A stretch of 64,000 nt of DNA from Reyranella sp. (GTDB taxonomy: Bacteria > Pseudomonadota > Alphaproteobacteria > Reyranellales > Reyranellaceae): contig JAIEOV010000017.1 of NCBI GenBank assembly GCA_019750135.1, positions 42,190 to 106,189 on the forward strand, read 5' to 3'. A program made the translations under genes and the position numbers. Each line of letters opens with the position of its first letter. Within the stretch, counting starts at the first letter, position 1. Shown here piece after piece: positions 1-9,016 of this stretch. The notes under the pieces are model-generated. The model saw only the letters and a list, made by a program, of their open reading frames with translations, was not told where the DNA came from and made no database searches.

Positions 1-853
1 ACACGGAGGGTCGGACGGGGGGCCGGAATTCTGGATCCAGCCGATAGAACCAGTCGACGACCTCGGCCGCCTCTTCCGGATATGCTTTCGCGAAGCTGCG
101 CACGACCGCCCACATCGTATTGATGGCGGCCCGCTTGCGCCGCAGCGTAAGCTCGCCGCGCGCATCAAGCATGTCCAGGACCTTGCGAAAGATGGCGATA
201 AAGGTCCAGTTCGCCAGATCTCGTTTGAAGCCGGTGGTGCGCTGCAGCCGTATGCCCTCGTGCCGCCGGTGTACGAAGCTCGGCTTTCTGTAGACGGCGA
301 GCCGGGGATGGCGCAGGGCGGCCTCGAGAATGAACAGCCGGTCGTCGCGCAACGCGAAGTCCTGCCGATGCGGAATGTCCTGTATCAGGCCGCGCCGGAA
401 GAGGAACGCCGAATAATGCGATGACCACACCTCGCCGAGTTGCTGAGCGATGAAGTCGTCACAGTCGACCCATTCGTAGACGTGCCGGTCCTCGGTCGTC
501 TCATCGTAATCCTCGTACCCGGCCAGAACGATGTCCGCTCCTGCTTCTCTTGCGAGCACGAGTTGCTCGCGGTTGGCGTCCGGCGTCAGCCAGTCATCGG
601 AGTCGAGGAAGCGCACATAGTCGCCCCGCGCAACCGCCATGGCTGTTTGCACGGCCCAATCCTTGCCCCAGTTCTCGGTGCGGATCGCCACGATGCCGCT
701 CTGTTGCTCCAACCAGTTCCACGTGCCGTCCGTGCTGCCGTCGTCGACCACGATGATCTCGACAGTGCAGCCGGCCGTGCGACAGGACGCAATGGCTTGC
801 GGCAGCGACCAAAGCCGATTGTAGGTTGGAACTATGATCGACACGTCGATCAT
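1..853 (-). CDS. Glycosyltransferase family 2 (3' end cut off by window edge)
   Basis: This frame is open from an ATG at 853 to the window edge and encodes at least 284 residues. It starts with the GT2 signature (SIIVPTYNR, residues 5-13), followed by VVDDGSTDGT (35-44) and the metal/nucleotide-binding FLDSDDW (82-88), all typical of a GT-A fold inverting glycosyltransferase. It would add a sugar from a nucleotide-sugar donor to a growing surface glycan at the cytoplasmic face of the inner membrane. It lies 64 nt downstream of wzt on the same strand and probably belongs to that transcript. The C-terminus lies outside the window, so donor and acceptor cannot be guessed. The start is chosen because no other in-frame ATG precedes the conserved N-terminus. 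Confidence 0.85.
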   Translation of the reverse strand, partial: MIDVSIIVPTYNRLWSLPQAIASCRTAGCTVEIIVVDDGSTDGTWNWLEQQSGIVAIRTENWGKDWAVQTAMAVARGDYVRFLDSDDWLTPDANREQLVLAREAGADIVLAGYEDYDETTEDRHVYEWVDCDDFIAQQLGEVWSSHYSAFLFRRGLIQDIPHRQDFALRDDRLFILEAALRHPRLAVYRKPSFVHRRHEGIRLQRTTGFKRDLANWTFIAIFRKVLDMLDARGELTLRRKRAAINTMWAVVRSFAKAYPEEAAEVVDWFYRLDPEFRPPVRPSV

Positions 854-917
854 GACAGCGCGTGAGCAACCGCTGGAATCGGGGATGATGCGGACCGGCA
901 AACGAAGGCCGGCCTGC

Positions 918-2210
918 TCACGCGCCCTCCCCTTGCCGACTCGGCTCTATGACCAGGGGGGCGGCAAGCTGAAATGCAATGACGCCGTTACCGAGGCTCT
1001 GTTTGAAATCGTAGGCGATCGTACTTGGATTGGACGCGGCCACGTGGAAGGAGATCGCATTGGCCACTTTGTGGTCGACGACGATCGTCATGGAATTCGT
1101 CGTCAAGTCGAAGCTGTAGTCGCCAGACGCCAGAAAAAGAGGCTGGAAAGCGAGCGTGCATGAATATCGCCCCGGCGTCGTCGGCAACGCTACCTCGGAA
1201 AAGGTGTTCGACGAGTAGAAGCCCACAGGCAGGCTATTGGCGTCGCGGAGCAGGAATTCCAGAGACAGGCCAGGCAGCGTCGATGTTTCGACCTCGACCC
1301 GTAGGTTGAAGGGAGTGCCCGGCTCGTAGGTGCTCGTGGGCAGTCCGTTGGCATCCAGCAAATCTGCGGAAACGATGGCCGAATGTTGGCCGCGTCCCCA
1401 GGTACGATTGATCTTTCCCTTCTCGAGCGACGCGGTGTACTGGGCCAGCGCTTCATCGATCGGGCCGTCGAAGATGAGCCGTCCGCCTTTCAATACCATG
1501 CCGCGACGCGTCAGCGCCGCGGCCGCGGCGAGATTGTGACTGACGAACAAGACAGATCGGCCAGCGTTGGCGACCTCCGACATGCGATCGAGGCATCGCT
1601 TCTGAAATTCCGAATCACCAACGGCCAGGACCTCGTCGACGAACAGGATCTCGGTCTCCAGATGAGCGGCGACCGAGAATGCCAAGCGCGCGAACATGCC
1701 GACGGAATAGCGCTTGAGCGGCGTGTCGAGGAACTTCTCGACCCCCGAGAAATCGACGATCCGATTGAACTTCGCCAGCACTTCGTGGCGCCGCATGCCG
1801 AGAATGGCGCCGTTCAGGAAGATGTTTTCCCGGCCCGTCAGTTCCGGGTGGAAACCCGTTCCGATCTCCAGCAGGCTTGCCACGCGACCGTTGAGTTCCA
1901 CCCGCCCGGTGGTGGGTTCGAGGATGCGCGACAGGATCTTCAGCAGCGTGGTCTTGCCGGCGCCGTTGTGCCCGATGATGCTGACGACCTCACCGCGCTG
2001 AACCTCGAAATCGACATCGCGCAACGCCCAAAATTCCTCGATCTCGTCTGCCTCCACCAACGGCCGGCCGCGCAGCATGTCAGCCGCGCGGCGCACCATG
2101 TTTCGCGCTCGCCGCGTGGCAGCCTCGCCCAGCATTGCGCTGAGTTCGACGTTGTGGCCGATGAGGAACTTCTTGCCGAGCCCCGTGGCACGGATGACGG
2201 TGTCGGACAT
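918..2210 (-). CDS. wzt: ABC glycan exporter ATP-binding protein with C-terminal cargo domain (Wzt type)
   Basis: 430 residues. It hydrolyses ATP to drive export of a lipid-linked polysaccharide through the Wzm channel. Visible motifs are Walker A GHNGAGKTT (80-88), the Wzt-type signature YSVGM (168-172) and Walker B ILFVDE (188-193). Residues from about 290 to the end form an extra beta-rich domain, as in Wzt proteins that recognise the modified non-reducing end of their cargo glycan. The start is the ATG at 2210, 2 nt after the wzm stop, where the ABC domain begins; a longer frame extends to 2348 but lies entirely inside wzm. Glycan identity is not visible. Confidence 0.93.
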   Translation of the reverse strand: MSDTVIRATGLGKKFLIGHNVELSAMLGEAATRRARNMVRRAADMLRGRPLVEADEIEEFWALRDVDFEVQRGEVVSIIGHNGAGKTTLLKILSRILEPTTGRVELNGRVASLLEIGTGFHPELTGRENIFLNGAILGMRRHEVLAKFNRIVDFSGVEKFLDTPLKRYSVGMFARLAFSVAAHLETEILFVDEVLAVGDSEFQKRCLDRMSEVANAGRSVLFVSHNLAAAAALTRRGMVLKGGRLIFDGPIDEALAQYTASLEKGKINRTWGRGQHSAIVSADLLDANGLPTSTYEPGTPFNLRVEVETSTLPGLSLEFLLRDANSLPVGFYSSNTFSEVALPTTPGRYSCTLAFQPLFLASGDYSFDLTTNSMTIVVDHKVANAISFHVAASNPSTIAYDFKQSLGNGVIAFQLAAPLVIEPSRQGEGA

Positions 2211-2212
2211 GC

Positions 2213-3049
2213 CTAAATCACGTCGGCGAAGCCGCGTTCGGTGTTGCGAAAGGTGCGGATGCCCAGCCACAACATGCCGGCCGTTATCAGCAGGCTGAGC
2301 GCGAAACCCGGCAGGTAGAGCGGGCTTTCGCCGCCGAGAATCGCCCACCGGAAGCCGTCGATCACCCCGACCATGGGATTTAGGCTGTAAAGCAGTTTCC
2401 AGTCCGCCGGCACGATCTTGGCGGAGAATCCGACCGGGGAGACGTAGAGGCCAATCTGGATGACGAAAGGAATGACGAAGCGGAAGTCACGATACTTCAC
2501 GACCGTCGCAGCCGCCCACATCGCAGGTCCAATCGCAACCAACACCGCAAGAACGGTGAACACGGGCAGAAGAAGGATATGCCAGTCTGGCGCCACGCCA
2601 TACCAGGCCATGACGCAGAAAAGGATGACGAGGCTTACGACGAAATCGATCAGTCCCACGACGACCGGCGCCAGCGGGATGATGAGGCGTGGGAAATACA
2701 CTTTGCTGACCAGATGGGAATTGCCGAGAACGTTGTTCGCACCATCGCTGAAGATCGAAGAAACGAGGGTCCACGGCAGAAGGCCGGCAAGGACCAGCAC
2801 GGCGTAAGGCGCCGTCCCTTCCGTTGGCAGCTTGGCGATATGTCCGAAGATGACAGTGAAGACGACCATGGTCATGAAGGGACGGACGAACGCCCATGCA
2901 AGGCCGATTACCGTCTGCTTGTAGCGCAGAGCGACGTCACGCCAGGCCAGGATGAAAAAAAGCTCGCGATAGCGCCACAGATCGCCCCAATAGCGACGAT
3001 CGGCGCGCCCGGCCTCGAGGACGAGGCGCTCGCCCCGATTGTCATTCAT
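2213..3049 (-). CDS. wzm: ABC-2 type polysaccharide export permease (Wzm type)
   Basis: 278 residues. It is the membrane channel partner of the adjacent ATPase and exports a polyprenol-linked polysaccharide across the inner membrane. The N-terminus carries the soluble YRELFFILAWRDVALRYKQT-like amphipathic segment typical of ABC-2 glycan permeases, followed by about six hydrophobic segments. The start is taken at the ATG at 3049 (MNDNRGERL); an in-frame ATG at 3100 exists but adds 17 residues with no family resemblance. Two nt separate its stop from wzt, so the two are translationally coupled. The gene is divergent from the FkbM gene at 3438. Confidence 0.92.
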   Translation of the reverse strand: MNDNRGERLVLEAGRADRRYWGDLWRYRELFFILAWRDVALRYKQTVIGLAWAFVRPFMTMVVFTVIFGHIAKLPTEGTAPYAVLVLAGLLPWTLVSSIFSDGANNVLGNSHLVSKVYFPRLIIPLAPVVVGLIDFVVSLVILFCVMAWYGVAPDWHILLLPVFTVLAVLVAIGPAMWAAATVVKYRDFRFVIPFVIQIGLYVSPVGFSAKIVPADWKLLYSLNPMVGVIDGFRWAILGGESPLYLPGFALSLLITAGMLWLGIRTFRNTERGFADVI

Positions 3050-3437
3050 CGCACGCCCGCAATGCAAAAACCCACCCGCTACGGCCGCCGTGCCCTTCAA
3101 CCAATTGAGCCAACGATGCTGACGTCATACCAGCCGACCTTCCTGAGCGCAGGGTATCGTTCCACAGGATTGGCCGTCATCATATCCCATTGGCTAGTTG
3201 CATCCCCAATGATATATCAGGCCCAGTGGGCTGGCGTAAAGCGTTCAGGCTCGGGGACGGAAAGGCATCGACCTGATCAGACAATGCGCACAGTGGTTTC
3301 ACTCTGCTCTTGCGCGCGGCCCCAGACGACTCGCATACGCCTACCTATGTCTGCTCTCGGCCATTAGCCGTAACCTGCTTCCGTTCCCGCTCGCGCAACG
3401 CGCCTATAATTCCGTTTGCCGGACGGTTTGGCCCGAA
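3050..3437. other. Divergent intergenic region of 388 bp
   Basis: This stretch separates the wzm/wzt transcript (minus) from the plus-strand glycan genes. It is less GC-rich than its surroundings and holds no convincing coding frame. A perfect TATAAT hexamer at 3405-3410 lies 27 nt before the FkbM start. I see no clear operator or terminator. Confidence 0.5.
3405..3410 (+). promoter_or_regulatory. Possible -10 element for the FkbM gene
   Basis: The hexamer is TATAAT. The region 17 bp upstream (3382-3387) is only a weak -35, so this is a tentative housekeeping promoter for the plus-strand gene at 3438. Confidence 0.3.
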
Positions 3438-4196
3438 ATGCGCTTTGCTCCTCGAAGCGTGCGCCCCGCCGCAAGTGTCGAGATCATGCTCACCCCCCAT
3501 CTCGAGGAGTTCGACGCCGAAGCCCTGTTTCGTCGAGACCTCACCTATGAAAAGCCGGTGTTCGCATGGTTGGCCGACAATGTGCCGGCGGCCTACGATC
3601 TCGTGATCGAGATCGGTGCCAATGTCGGAGTTTTTACAATCTTTCTCGATGCTCTCTACCGCGACACGAAGGAGGCGCCGCGCATCGTGGCCTTCGAACC
3701 TTCGCGAAGGGCGTTTGCGCGATTGCTCGAGAATCTGGCGGCGAACGACACGCGCTTCACGTCCGTCTTTCAAGCCGCGATTGGTCCGACATCAGGGCTA
3801 CAAACCTTCTTCGAACCCGTGGGGCACCTGACCAATGGATCATTCCTGCGGGAATTCTCAGAGATCTTTTCCGATCGGATCGAGGAAAGCGTTGCAGTCA
3901 CAGTGGCGGCGTCCGAGCTCGAAAGATGGCTGGCGCCGGCCCGTCGCGCCTTGATCAAGATCGACGTAGAAGGCTTCGAGCCTCGGCTCGTAATGGCGCT
4001 CAAGCCCCTGCTTGAGCGCTACAAGCCGGATCTGTTGATCGAAGTCGTCCCCTTTACCGTCGAGGAGTTGGAACAAAGTCCAGCCCTTGCGGGCTACGGT
4101 CGCTATCTCATCGGCGACTCAAGACTCGAACACGCGCCGGCCCTCTTCGCTTCGCACACCCATCGGGACTGGCTGCTGCGTTGGCCGGCGGCCTGA
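3438..4196 (+). CDS. FkbM family SAM-dependent methyltransferase
   Basis: 252 residues, a normal length for the family. It would O-methylate a sugar or other hydroxyl during glycan assembly. The SAM-binding glycine motif VIEIGANVGVFT lies near residues 56-67, followed by the acidic AFEPSRRAF motif and the family-typical IKIDVEGFEP motif in the second half. The start is uncertain: ATG at 3438 is used, an internal ATG at 3486 would cut into the conserved TPHLEEFDAE region. It is the first gene of a plus-strand block with the MBL-fold gene at 4297. The substrate is inferred only from the surrounding glycosyltransferases. Confidence 0.85.
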   Translation: MRFAPRSVRPAASVEIMLTPHLEEFDAEALFRRDLTYEKPVFAWLADNVPAAYDLVIEIGANVGVFTIFLDALYRDTKEAPRIVAFEPSRRAFARLLENLAANDTRFTSVFQAAIGPTSGLQTFFEPVGHLTNGSFLREFSEIFSDRIEESVAVTVAASELERWLAPARRALIKIDVEGFEPRLVMALKPLLERYKPDLLIEVVPFTVEELEQSPALAGYGRYLIGDSRLEHAPALFASHTHRDWLLRWPAA

Positions 4197-4296
4197 ACAC
4201 GGCCCCGGTCTCGGTGACGCGCTTGCGATTTTGACCGGCGGCGGAGAAAAGAGGAAGACATCTGTCCGCATCGCCAGCGGCTTGGGGAGATCAGGA

Positions 4297-5652
4297 GTGC
4301 AAAAAGTAGCCACGACTGGCAACGCCACGCTCATTGCCTATGACGGCAACCCGCTGCTGACAACGGATCCGTGGTTTGGCGACGAAGAGCCGGCCTATTT
4401 TGGTAGCTGGGTGCTGTCACACCGCATTCCGCGCCAGCTCAAGGATGACATTCTCGCCTGCGATTATGTGTGGTTCTCGCACGGCCATCCCGACCACCTC
4501 AATCCCACCAGTATCGAGCGCTTCAAAGGCAAGAAGATCTTGCTGGCTGATCACGTCGGCAGCCGAATATACAAAGATCTGACACCCGGTGGTTTCAACG
4601 TCACCATTCTGCCCGACCGGCAGTGGGTGACGCTGTCGGACAACGTGAAAATCCACTGCATCACGACGCGTATTCAGGACTCGATCCTTCTTGTCGATGT
4701 CGGCGGCCGCCTGTTCATCAATCTGAACGACGCAGGAACGCGCGACTGCTCCCGTTACATCCGCAGCATAGCCCGCCACTACAAACACGCCTACGTACTG
4801 GCGCTGTCGGGGTACGGCGACGCCGACATGATCAACATCTTCAAGGAAGATGGCACGTTCGTCGTTCCTCGCGCAGCCAAGCGGCCGTCGGTCGATGCCC
4901 AGCTCCGCAACCTTTGCAAGGCCACCGGCGCCCGGTCGGTCATTCCGTTCTCGTCCTTCCATCAATACCAGCGGGAGGATTCACTTTGGGCTCAAGCCTA
5001 CACAACCCCAATCGATGTGTTTCGTTCGGGCCTGTCGGGCGGCATGGAATGCCTGCCCCCCTTTTCCACGGTAGACTGCATCACCGGCAACATCGAAACG
5101 CCACATCATGACACGGTGACCGTGACGCCGCGACCGGCGGCGGACTTTGGCGACAATTGGTCGGACCAGCTCGAGCCGGCCGACATTGCGGCGATCGAGA
5201 GCTACTTTGCGCGCAAGGAGCGGATACGAAAGCATTTCGGCTTCGTCACCTTCAAGGTGGGCGGCAAGGAGCACAGCCTCCGGATGGACGGGCGGCCCAA
5301 TCGCGGCGTCACCTTCGAGGTACCCCGCACCAGCCTGATGAGCGCCGTCGACTACCGCATTTTCGACGATCTGCTGATCGGCAATTTCATGAAGACGACA
5401 CTGCACGGGCTCGAGTCCCTCAACGAGCCGCCGGGCGAGTTCAACTACAATGTCGCGAAGTATGGCGACAATGGCCTGGCCGAAACCGACTCGGAAATCG
5501 CAAAATACCTGGCCGAGTATCGTCGGCGCGCCGGCATAGACCATTTGATAAGCGCGCTCGAGGACCAGTCTCGCAATTTCATCACCCGCTTCGCCAAGCA
5601 GGACACGCCGCTCTATCGAATGATGAAGCAACTCTACATGTCGATGCGATAG
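4297..5652 (+). CDS. MBL-fold metallohydrolase of the glycan cluster
   Basis: 451 residues. The N-terminal half has the metallo-beta-lactamase fold with a metal motif SHGHPDHL (H-x-H-x-D-H) after TDPWF, and later LFINLNDAG. The C-terminal half (from about residue 300) is an extra domain of unknown role, so the protein is longer than simple UlaG-like hydrolases. The start is GTG at 4297, chosen because GGGGAG lies 7-8 nt upstream and the MBL beta strands start immediately; an in-frame ATG at 4087 would run through the end of the FkbM gene. Related two-part MBL proteins include the CMP-sialate hydroxylase family, but no Rieske motif is seen here. The likely substrate is a glycan precursor, inferred from neighbours only. 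Confidence 0.75.
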   Translation: MQKVATTGNATLIAYDGNPLLTTDPWFGDEEPAYFGSWVLSHRIPRQLKDDILACDYVWFSHGHPDHLNPTSIERFKGKKILLADHVGSRIYKDLTPGGFNVTILPDRQWVTLSDNVKIHCITTRIQDSILLVDVGGRLFINLNDAGTRDCSRYIRSIARHYKHAYVLALSGYGDADMINIFKEDGTFVVPRAAKRPSVDAQLRNLCKATGARSVIPFSSFHQYQREDSLWAQAYTTPIDVFRSGLSGGMECLPPFSTVDCITGNIETPHHDTVTVTPRPAADFGDNWSDQLEPADIAAIESYFARKERIRKHFGFVTFKVGGKEHSLRMDGRPNRGVTFEVPRTSLMSAVDYRIFDDLLIGNFMKTTLHGLESLNEPPGEFNYNVAKYGDNGLAETDSEIAKYLAEYRRRAGIDHLISALEDQSRNFITRFAKQDTPLYRMMKQLYMSMR

Positions 5653-5687
5653 CGGCGGCAAACGAGAGAATTTGACCCCGCACCATC

Positions 5688-7172
5688 ATGCTCAGGACGA
5701 AGCTCGACCTTTTCAGCGAAGGGAAGACAGTTCGCTTCGTGCTGCTCGCCATGTTCGTGGCAGCCGCTGCGTCGATCCTTCTCACCAAGCAGACCGGCGT
5801 CGACTATCTCTACTACTACCTCCCGGTTTCGGACTACCTGTTCAGCCGGGGCATGCCCACGACGGTCAGCCCTTCCGTCATCGACGCCCCGTTCGGCTAT
5901 CCGCGGGCCGAGTATCTTCTGCTCGGGGCAACCGCGATTCTCGGCGACTACAGGATCTACGCCATCAAGTTGATCCAATGCCTGAAGGTCGCCGCGGTAT
6001 TCTGGCTGAGCTTTCGGCTTGCCGTCGCGCGGTCGGATGGCAACGGCTTCCTGCTGCCGGCGGCGTTGATCGCACCATCAGCGACCGCCTTCTTCAGCGT
6101 TTACAGCACCGACATCAATTCGATCATCGGCTTGCTCGCCATAATCCTGATCCTCACGGGGAGAGAGAGGAGCGTGTTCCTGTGGTCGCTGGTGTCGTAC
6201 GCAGCACTCAGCAAGTACACCTTCTGGCTGTTCCTCCCGCCGCTGTACCTGTTGCTCTGGCGCGCGCGAACGTTGCGCTGGATCTCGCTGCTGCCGCTGG
6301 TGCTGGTTCTCTGGCACCTCGCCTCGAATTTCCATTTCTTCGGCAATCCGGTGTTTCCGGTAGGCGCACGACCGAACCCGGCGCTGCCCGACGATCTGGC
6401 ACGTCACTTGATGGCCTGGTCGAAGCCGAATTCGGAGTGGCTCTTGTACATCGCCGGCGGGTTCCTGGCCGGTGGCGGGCTGCTGGCCGTCCTGCCCGGG
6501 TTGCCGAGGTTCTGGTACGCCGTTTCCGGCTTGTATATCGCAGGATGGGCGCTCGCCATGCAGGCCGATTCGGCGAGCGATACGGGTCGCTTCCTTCTGC
6601 CGGTATCGATCGGTGCGGCGTGCTTGGCCTTGCCGCCACGCGTGCTCCCGCTGCGCCTCGTGTTGCTCTACGCGCCCTTGCTCGCGCTTTGCCTGATCGC
6701 CTTCGTCGACGTGCGACGCGACACGCCAGTGTACTATATCCTGCTGGCAGCCTTTGCCGTGGCGGCCATACTTGCGAGGGCGCCACAGCCTTGGCGCTTT
6801 GCCTCCTACGCCATCGTCCTCACGACCTTCCTGGTCTATTCGGCGGCACGCATCTATCTGAAGTTCGATGTCAGCGGAGACCTCGGCTACTCCGAATACC
6901 GATACCAGATCGAGCAGGTGGACTCGGCGGCGCACGACGGGCTCGTGATCACCGATTTCCCCCGCCTGCCGCACGCTCAAAGACTCAATCCGAACGTCAT
7001 CCTGTGGGGATCCGATGTCTACGGGCCCAAGTGGAGCCGGGTGGCAGTCTCCGGGACTTTCGACTGCCGCGGGGACGCGGTGGCGCTGATCGGCAGCCCA
7101 CGATTCCTGCGCAGCGCGCAACGGTTGAGATTCGAGAATTGCCGGTCGATTCGCACGATCCTGTTCCCATAG
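5688..7172 (+). CDS. Multi-spanning membrane protein, GT-C glycosyltransferase-like
   Basis: 494 residues with roughly ten to eleven hydrophobic segments. The first periplasmic loop reads GVDYLYYYLPVSDYL and then PFGYPRAEYL, an arrangement (acidic residue after TM1, aromatic-rich loop) like polyprenol-dependent GT-C enzymes such as ArnT/PMT relatives. A soluble C-terminal part (after about residue 395) is periplasmic in such proteins. Catalytic identity is not proven. It follows the MBL-fold gene by 35 nt and probably shares its transcript. It may transfer or modify a lipid-linked sugar at the periplasmic face. Confidence 0.6.
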   Translation: MLRTKLDLFSEGKTVRFVLLAMFVAAAASILLTKQTGVDYLYYYLPVSDYLFSRGMPTTVSPSVIDAPFGYPRAEYLLLGATAILGDYRIYAIKLIQCLKVAAVFWLSFRLAVARSDGNGFLLPAALIAPSATAFFSVYSTDINSIIGLLAIILILTGRERSVFLWSLVSYAALSKYTFWLFLPPLYLLLWRARTLRWISLLPLVLVLWHLASNFHFFGNPVFPVGARPNPALPDDLARHLMAWSKPNSEWLLYIAGGFLAGGGLLAVLPGLPRFWYAVSGLYIAGWALAMQADSASDTGRFLLPVSIGAACLALPPRVLPLRLVLLYAPLLALCLIAFVDVRRDTPVYYILLAAFAVAAILARAPQPWRFASYAIVLTTFLVYSAARIYLKFDVSGDLGYSEYRYQIEQVDSAAHDGLVITDFPRLPHAQRLNPNVILWGSDVYGPKWSRVAVSGTFDCRGDAVALIGSPRFLRSAQRLRFENCRSIRTILFP

Positions 7173-7239
7173 TCTCCAGTCGGTTTTGATGAGAACCTGG
7201 GCATGGAGATGCGAGCATCATTCACCGAGAGCTCTTTAG

Positions 7240-8130
7240 ATGTCGAAATTTCCAGAAGAACGAGACAAGCCCAACCGGCCGCTCAACGAACTGGTCCGGC
7301 GCTCGTACATCTTGGCCTATACCGAAGACGTCGGGCCCCTGTTCGGCGCCCTTGCCGCGGAGCAGTTGAATCCCGAGATCCTGCGAGCCTCTTATTCGGA
7401 AGCGGAACTGACCCTTCCTCGGGCAATCAGGACTTTCCTGAATCATCGCGCCGCCTGGCAGCGCGCGAGTGAGCAGGAAGGCTACACGCTGATCTGCGAG
7501 TCCGACTATGTGCCTTGTCGTGGCGTTGGGTCGCTCCCAAGTTTCTGGCCGCTGTCCGATCCTATGGGTTGGGGCTATCTCTATGCTGGCAGCCCGCGTC
7601 TCCTCGCGCTGATCGGCGAAAGAAGGTACTTGCGCGCGCACTGTTCCCCGTTGGTTGGCTACGTGGTCAACGCCGCTATCGCTCGCATCCTATGCGACTT
7701 CTTCCAGAGCGAGATCGATCGCCACGGTACCAGCGTGTATTTCCCCTTCGACGCCCATCTGCAGTGGTTTGTCATGGGCGGTGGCGGCAATGCATTCATC
7801 CCCATGAAGAACTATGGCGAGCACGGGGGATTTCCCAATCCCGAGCATGCCGTCTTCGGCCTGCCGCGCGCCGGACAGCACAGGGCCGACAATCTCGCTA
7901 CTCGCTTACATTTCTTGCCGCAGTACAGCCGTGGAAGCATCTTCCGCTATTTGCGCGTGCGGGCATACGCGCGGTTGCTCGGCGTCGGCCGCTTGTTGGC
8001 AAACAAATGGGTGTTGAACACCAATGCCTATCACCACGGCCTGCTCGACAAGGTAGAAATGTATACCGTCGGCGTGAAAAGGCTGTTGCCTTCAACGCGC
8101 CGGGATGTGGCAACGGGCCAGGTGATCTGA
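7240..8130 (+). CDS. GT25-like LPS glycosyltransferase family protein
   Basis: 296 residues, soluble. The pattern resembles GT25: an N-terminal strand RRSYILAYTED, then LPRAIRTFLNHRAAWQRA (the family's helix preceding the active site) and LICESDYVP, which occupies the place of the I-x-E-D-D motif. The second acidic residue is replaced by Ser-Asp, so the metal site may differ. The downstream segment WGYLYAGSPRL and HAVFGL also fit the family outline. It would add a hexose to a glycan acceptor. It ends 7 nt before a convergent FkbM gene. The start ATG has a weak GAGAG upstream. Confidence 0.55.
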   Translation: MSKFPEERDKPNRPLNELVRRSYILAYTEDVGPLFGALAAEQLNPEILRASYSEAELTLPRAIRTFLNHRAAWQRASEQEGYTLICESDYVPCRGVGSLPSFWPLSDPMGWGYLYAGSPRLLALIGERRYLRAHCSPLVGYVVNAAIARILCDFFQSEIDRHGTSVYFPFDAHLQWFVMGGGGNAFIPMKNYGEHGGFPNPEHAVFGLPRAGQHRADNLATRLHFLPQYSRGSIFRYLRVRAYARLLGVGRLLANKWVLNTNAYHHGLLDKVEMYTVGVKRLLPSTRRDVATGQVI

Positions 8131-8137
8131 GGCGCCG

Positions 8138-8878
8138 TTACTCCCACCCATTTCTGTTGTGCAGGGGCGTCCCTCTCCGAACATACACGAAGTCGGCCTG
8201 CCGGAGTCGCCCATCACTCCCGCGCCCGCTCAGTGACGCGACGTCGAACAGGTCGAAGCCGCGCACATCGAGAAATCGCTCTAGATCAGCACGCGTCGGG
8301 AGACCTTCCCAGCGGAGAAACGTCACCTCGGTGACGATCATTTCGACGCGAGGCAACAGGTCCAAGGCTCCTTCGAGTGCCGGCAGTTCGTGACCCTGCA
8401 AGTCGAGCTTGACCAAAGTCCGGTCATCCTCCCGGCAATTTGACCGGAAAAGCTCGTCGAGCGTCGTTGCCTTGACCTGCACGGTCGCGTCTGCGAGTCG
8501 GTCGGCGGCCGGTATGTGCGCCCCAGTGTCCGGCGTCTGCCCGCAGATCATCGGCAGCACGCCCGGTCGATTGCTCAGAGCATACGGGTGCATCACGAAG
8601 TGACGATTCGAACACAGCTCTCTCAGCGGCTCATGGCACGACGGCTGGGGCTCGACCATGTGAATGACCGCGGACGGGAAGACTTTGTGTGCGGTTTGCG
8701 CGAACCATCCCGTGTGCGCGCCGCCGTCCACGATCACCCTGGGCTCAAATCCCAGTTGTTTCAGATGATGAAGGCAGTGTTCCATCGCGTCGAACCGGTT
8801 TTGTGCGGTTCGCGAGAGACGCAGCCCCATGACCGCAAGGAGCCTCTTTGCTCCGCGTTTGGCAAGGTTCACCAGCAT
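8138..8878 (-). CDS. FkbM family SAM-dependent methyltransferase
   Basis: 246 residues. The SAM motif is VIVDGGAHTGWFA in the first quarter, followed by VEPQPSC and the family motif VKLDLQGHELP in the second half. It is only distantly similar to the FkbM protein at 3438, so the two probably methylate different positions. The start is ambiguous: ATG at 8878 (MLVNLAK) has GAGGG 12 nt upstream; an in-frame ATG at 8899 adds seven residues without a better ribosome site. It is convergent with the GT25-like gene and lies downstream of the minus-strand glycosyltransferase run, separated by 138 nt. Confidence 0.85.
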   Translation of the reverse strand: MLVNLAKRGAKRLLAVMGLRLSRTAQNRFDAMEHCLHHLKQLGFEPRVIVDGGAHTGWFAQTAHKVFPSAVIHMVEPQPSCHEPLRELCSNRHFVMHPYALSNRPGVLPMICGQTPDTGAHIPAADRLADATVQVKATTLDELFRSNCREDDRTLVKLDLQGHELPALEGALDLLPRVEMIVTEVTFLRWEGLPTRADLERFLDVRGFDLFDVASLSGRGSDGRLRQADFVYVRRGTPLHNRNGWE

Positions 8879-9016
8879 GGGATCGCGATGCCCTCGCATT
8901 CAATGTCGTTCTGCTCGTCGTCCGCCCGAGCGGTCACTGTCGCCACGGTAATACCCAGCCCTTTCAAGAAAGACCGTCCATTATGAACTGCGACTGCCAG
9001 CGGCGCAGCATTGGAG

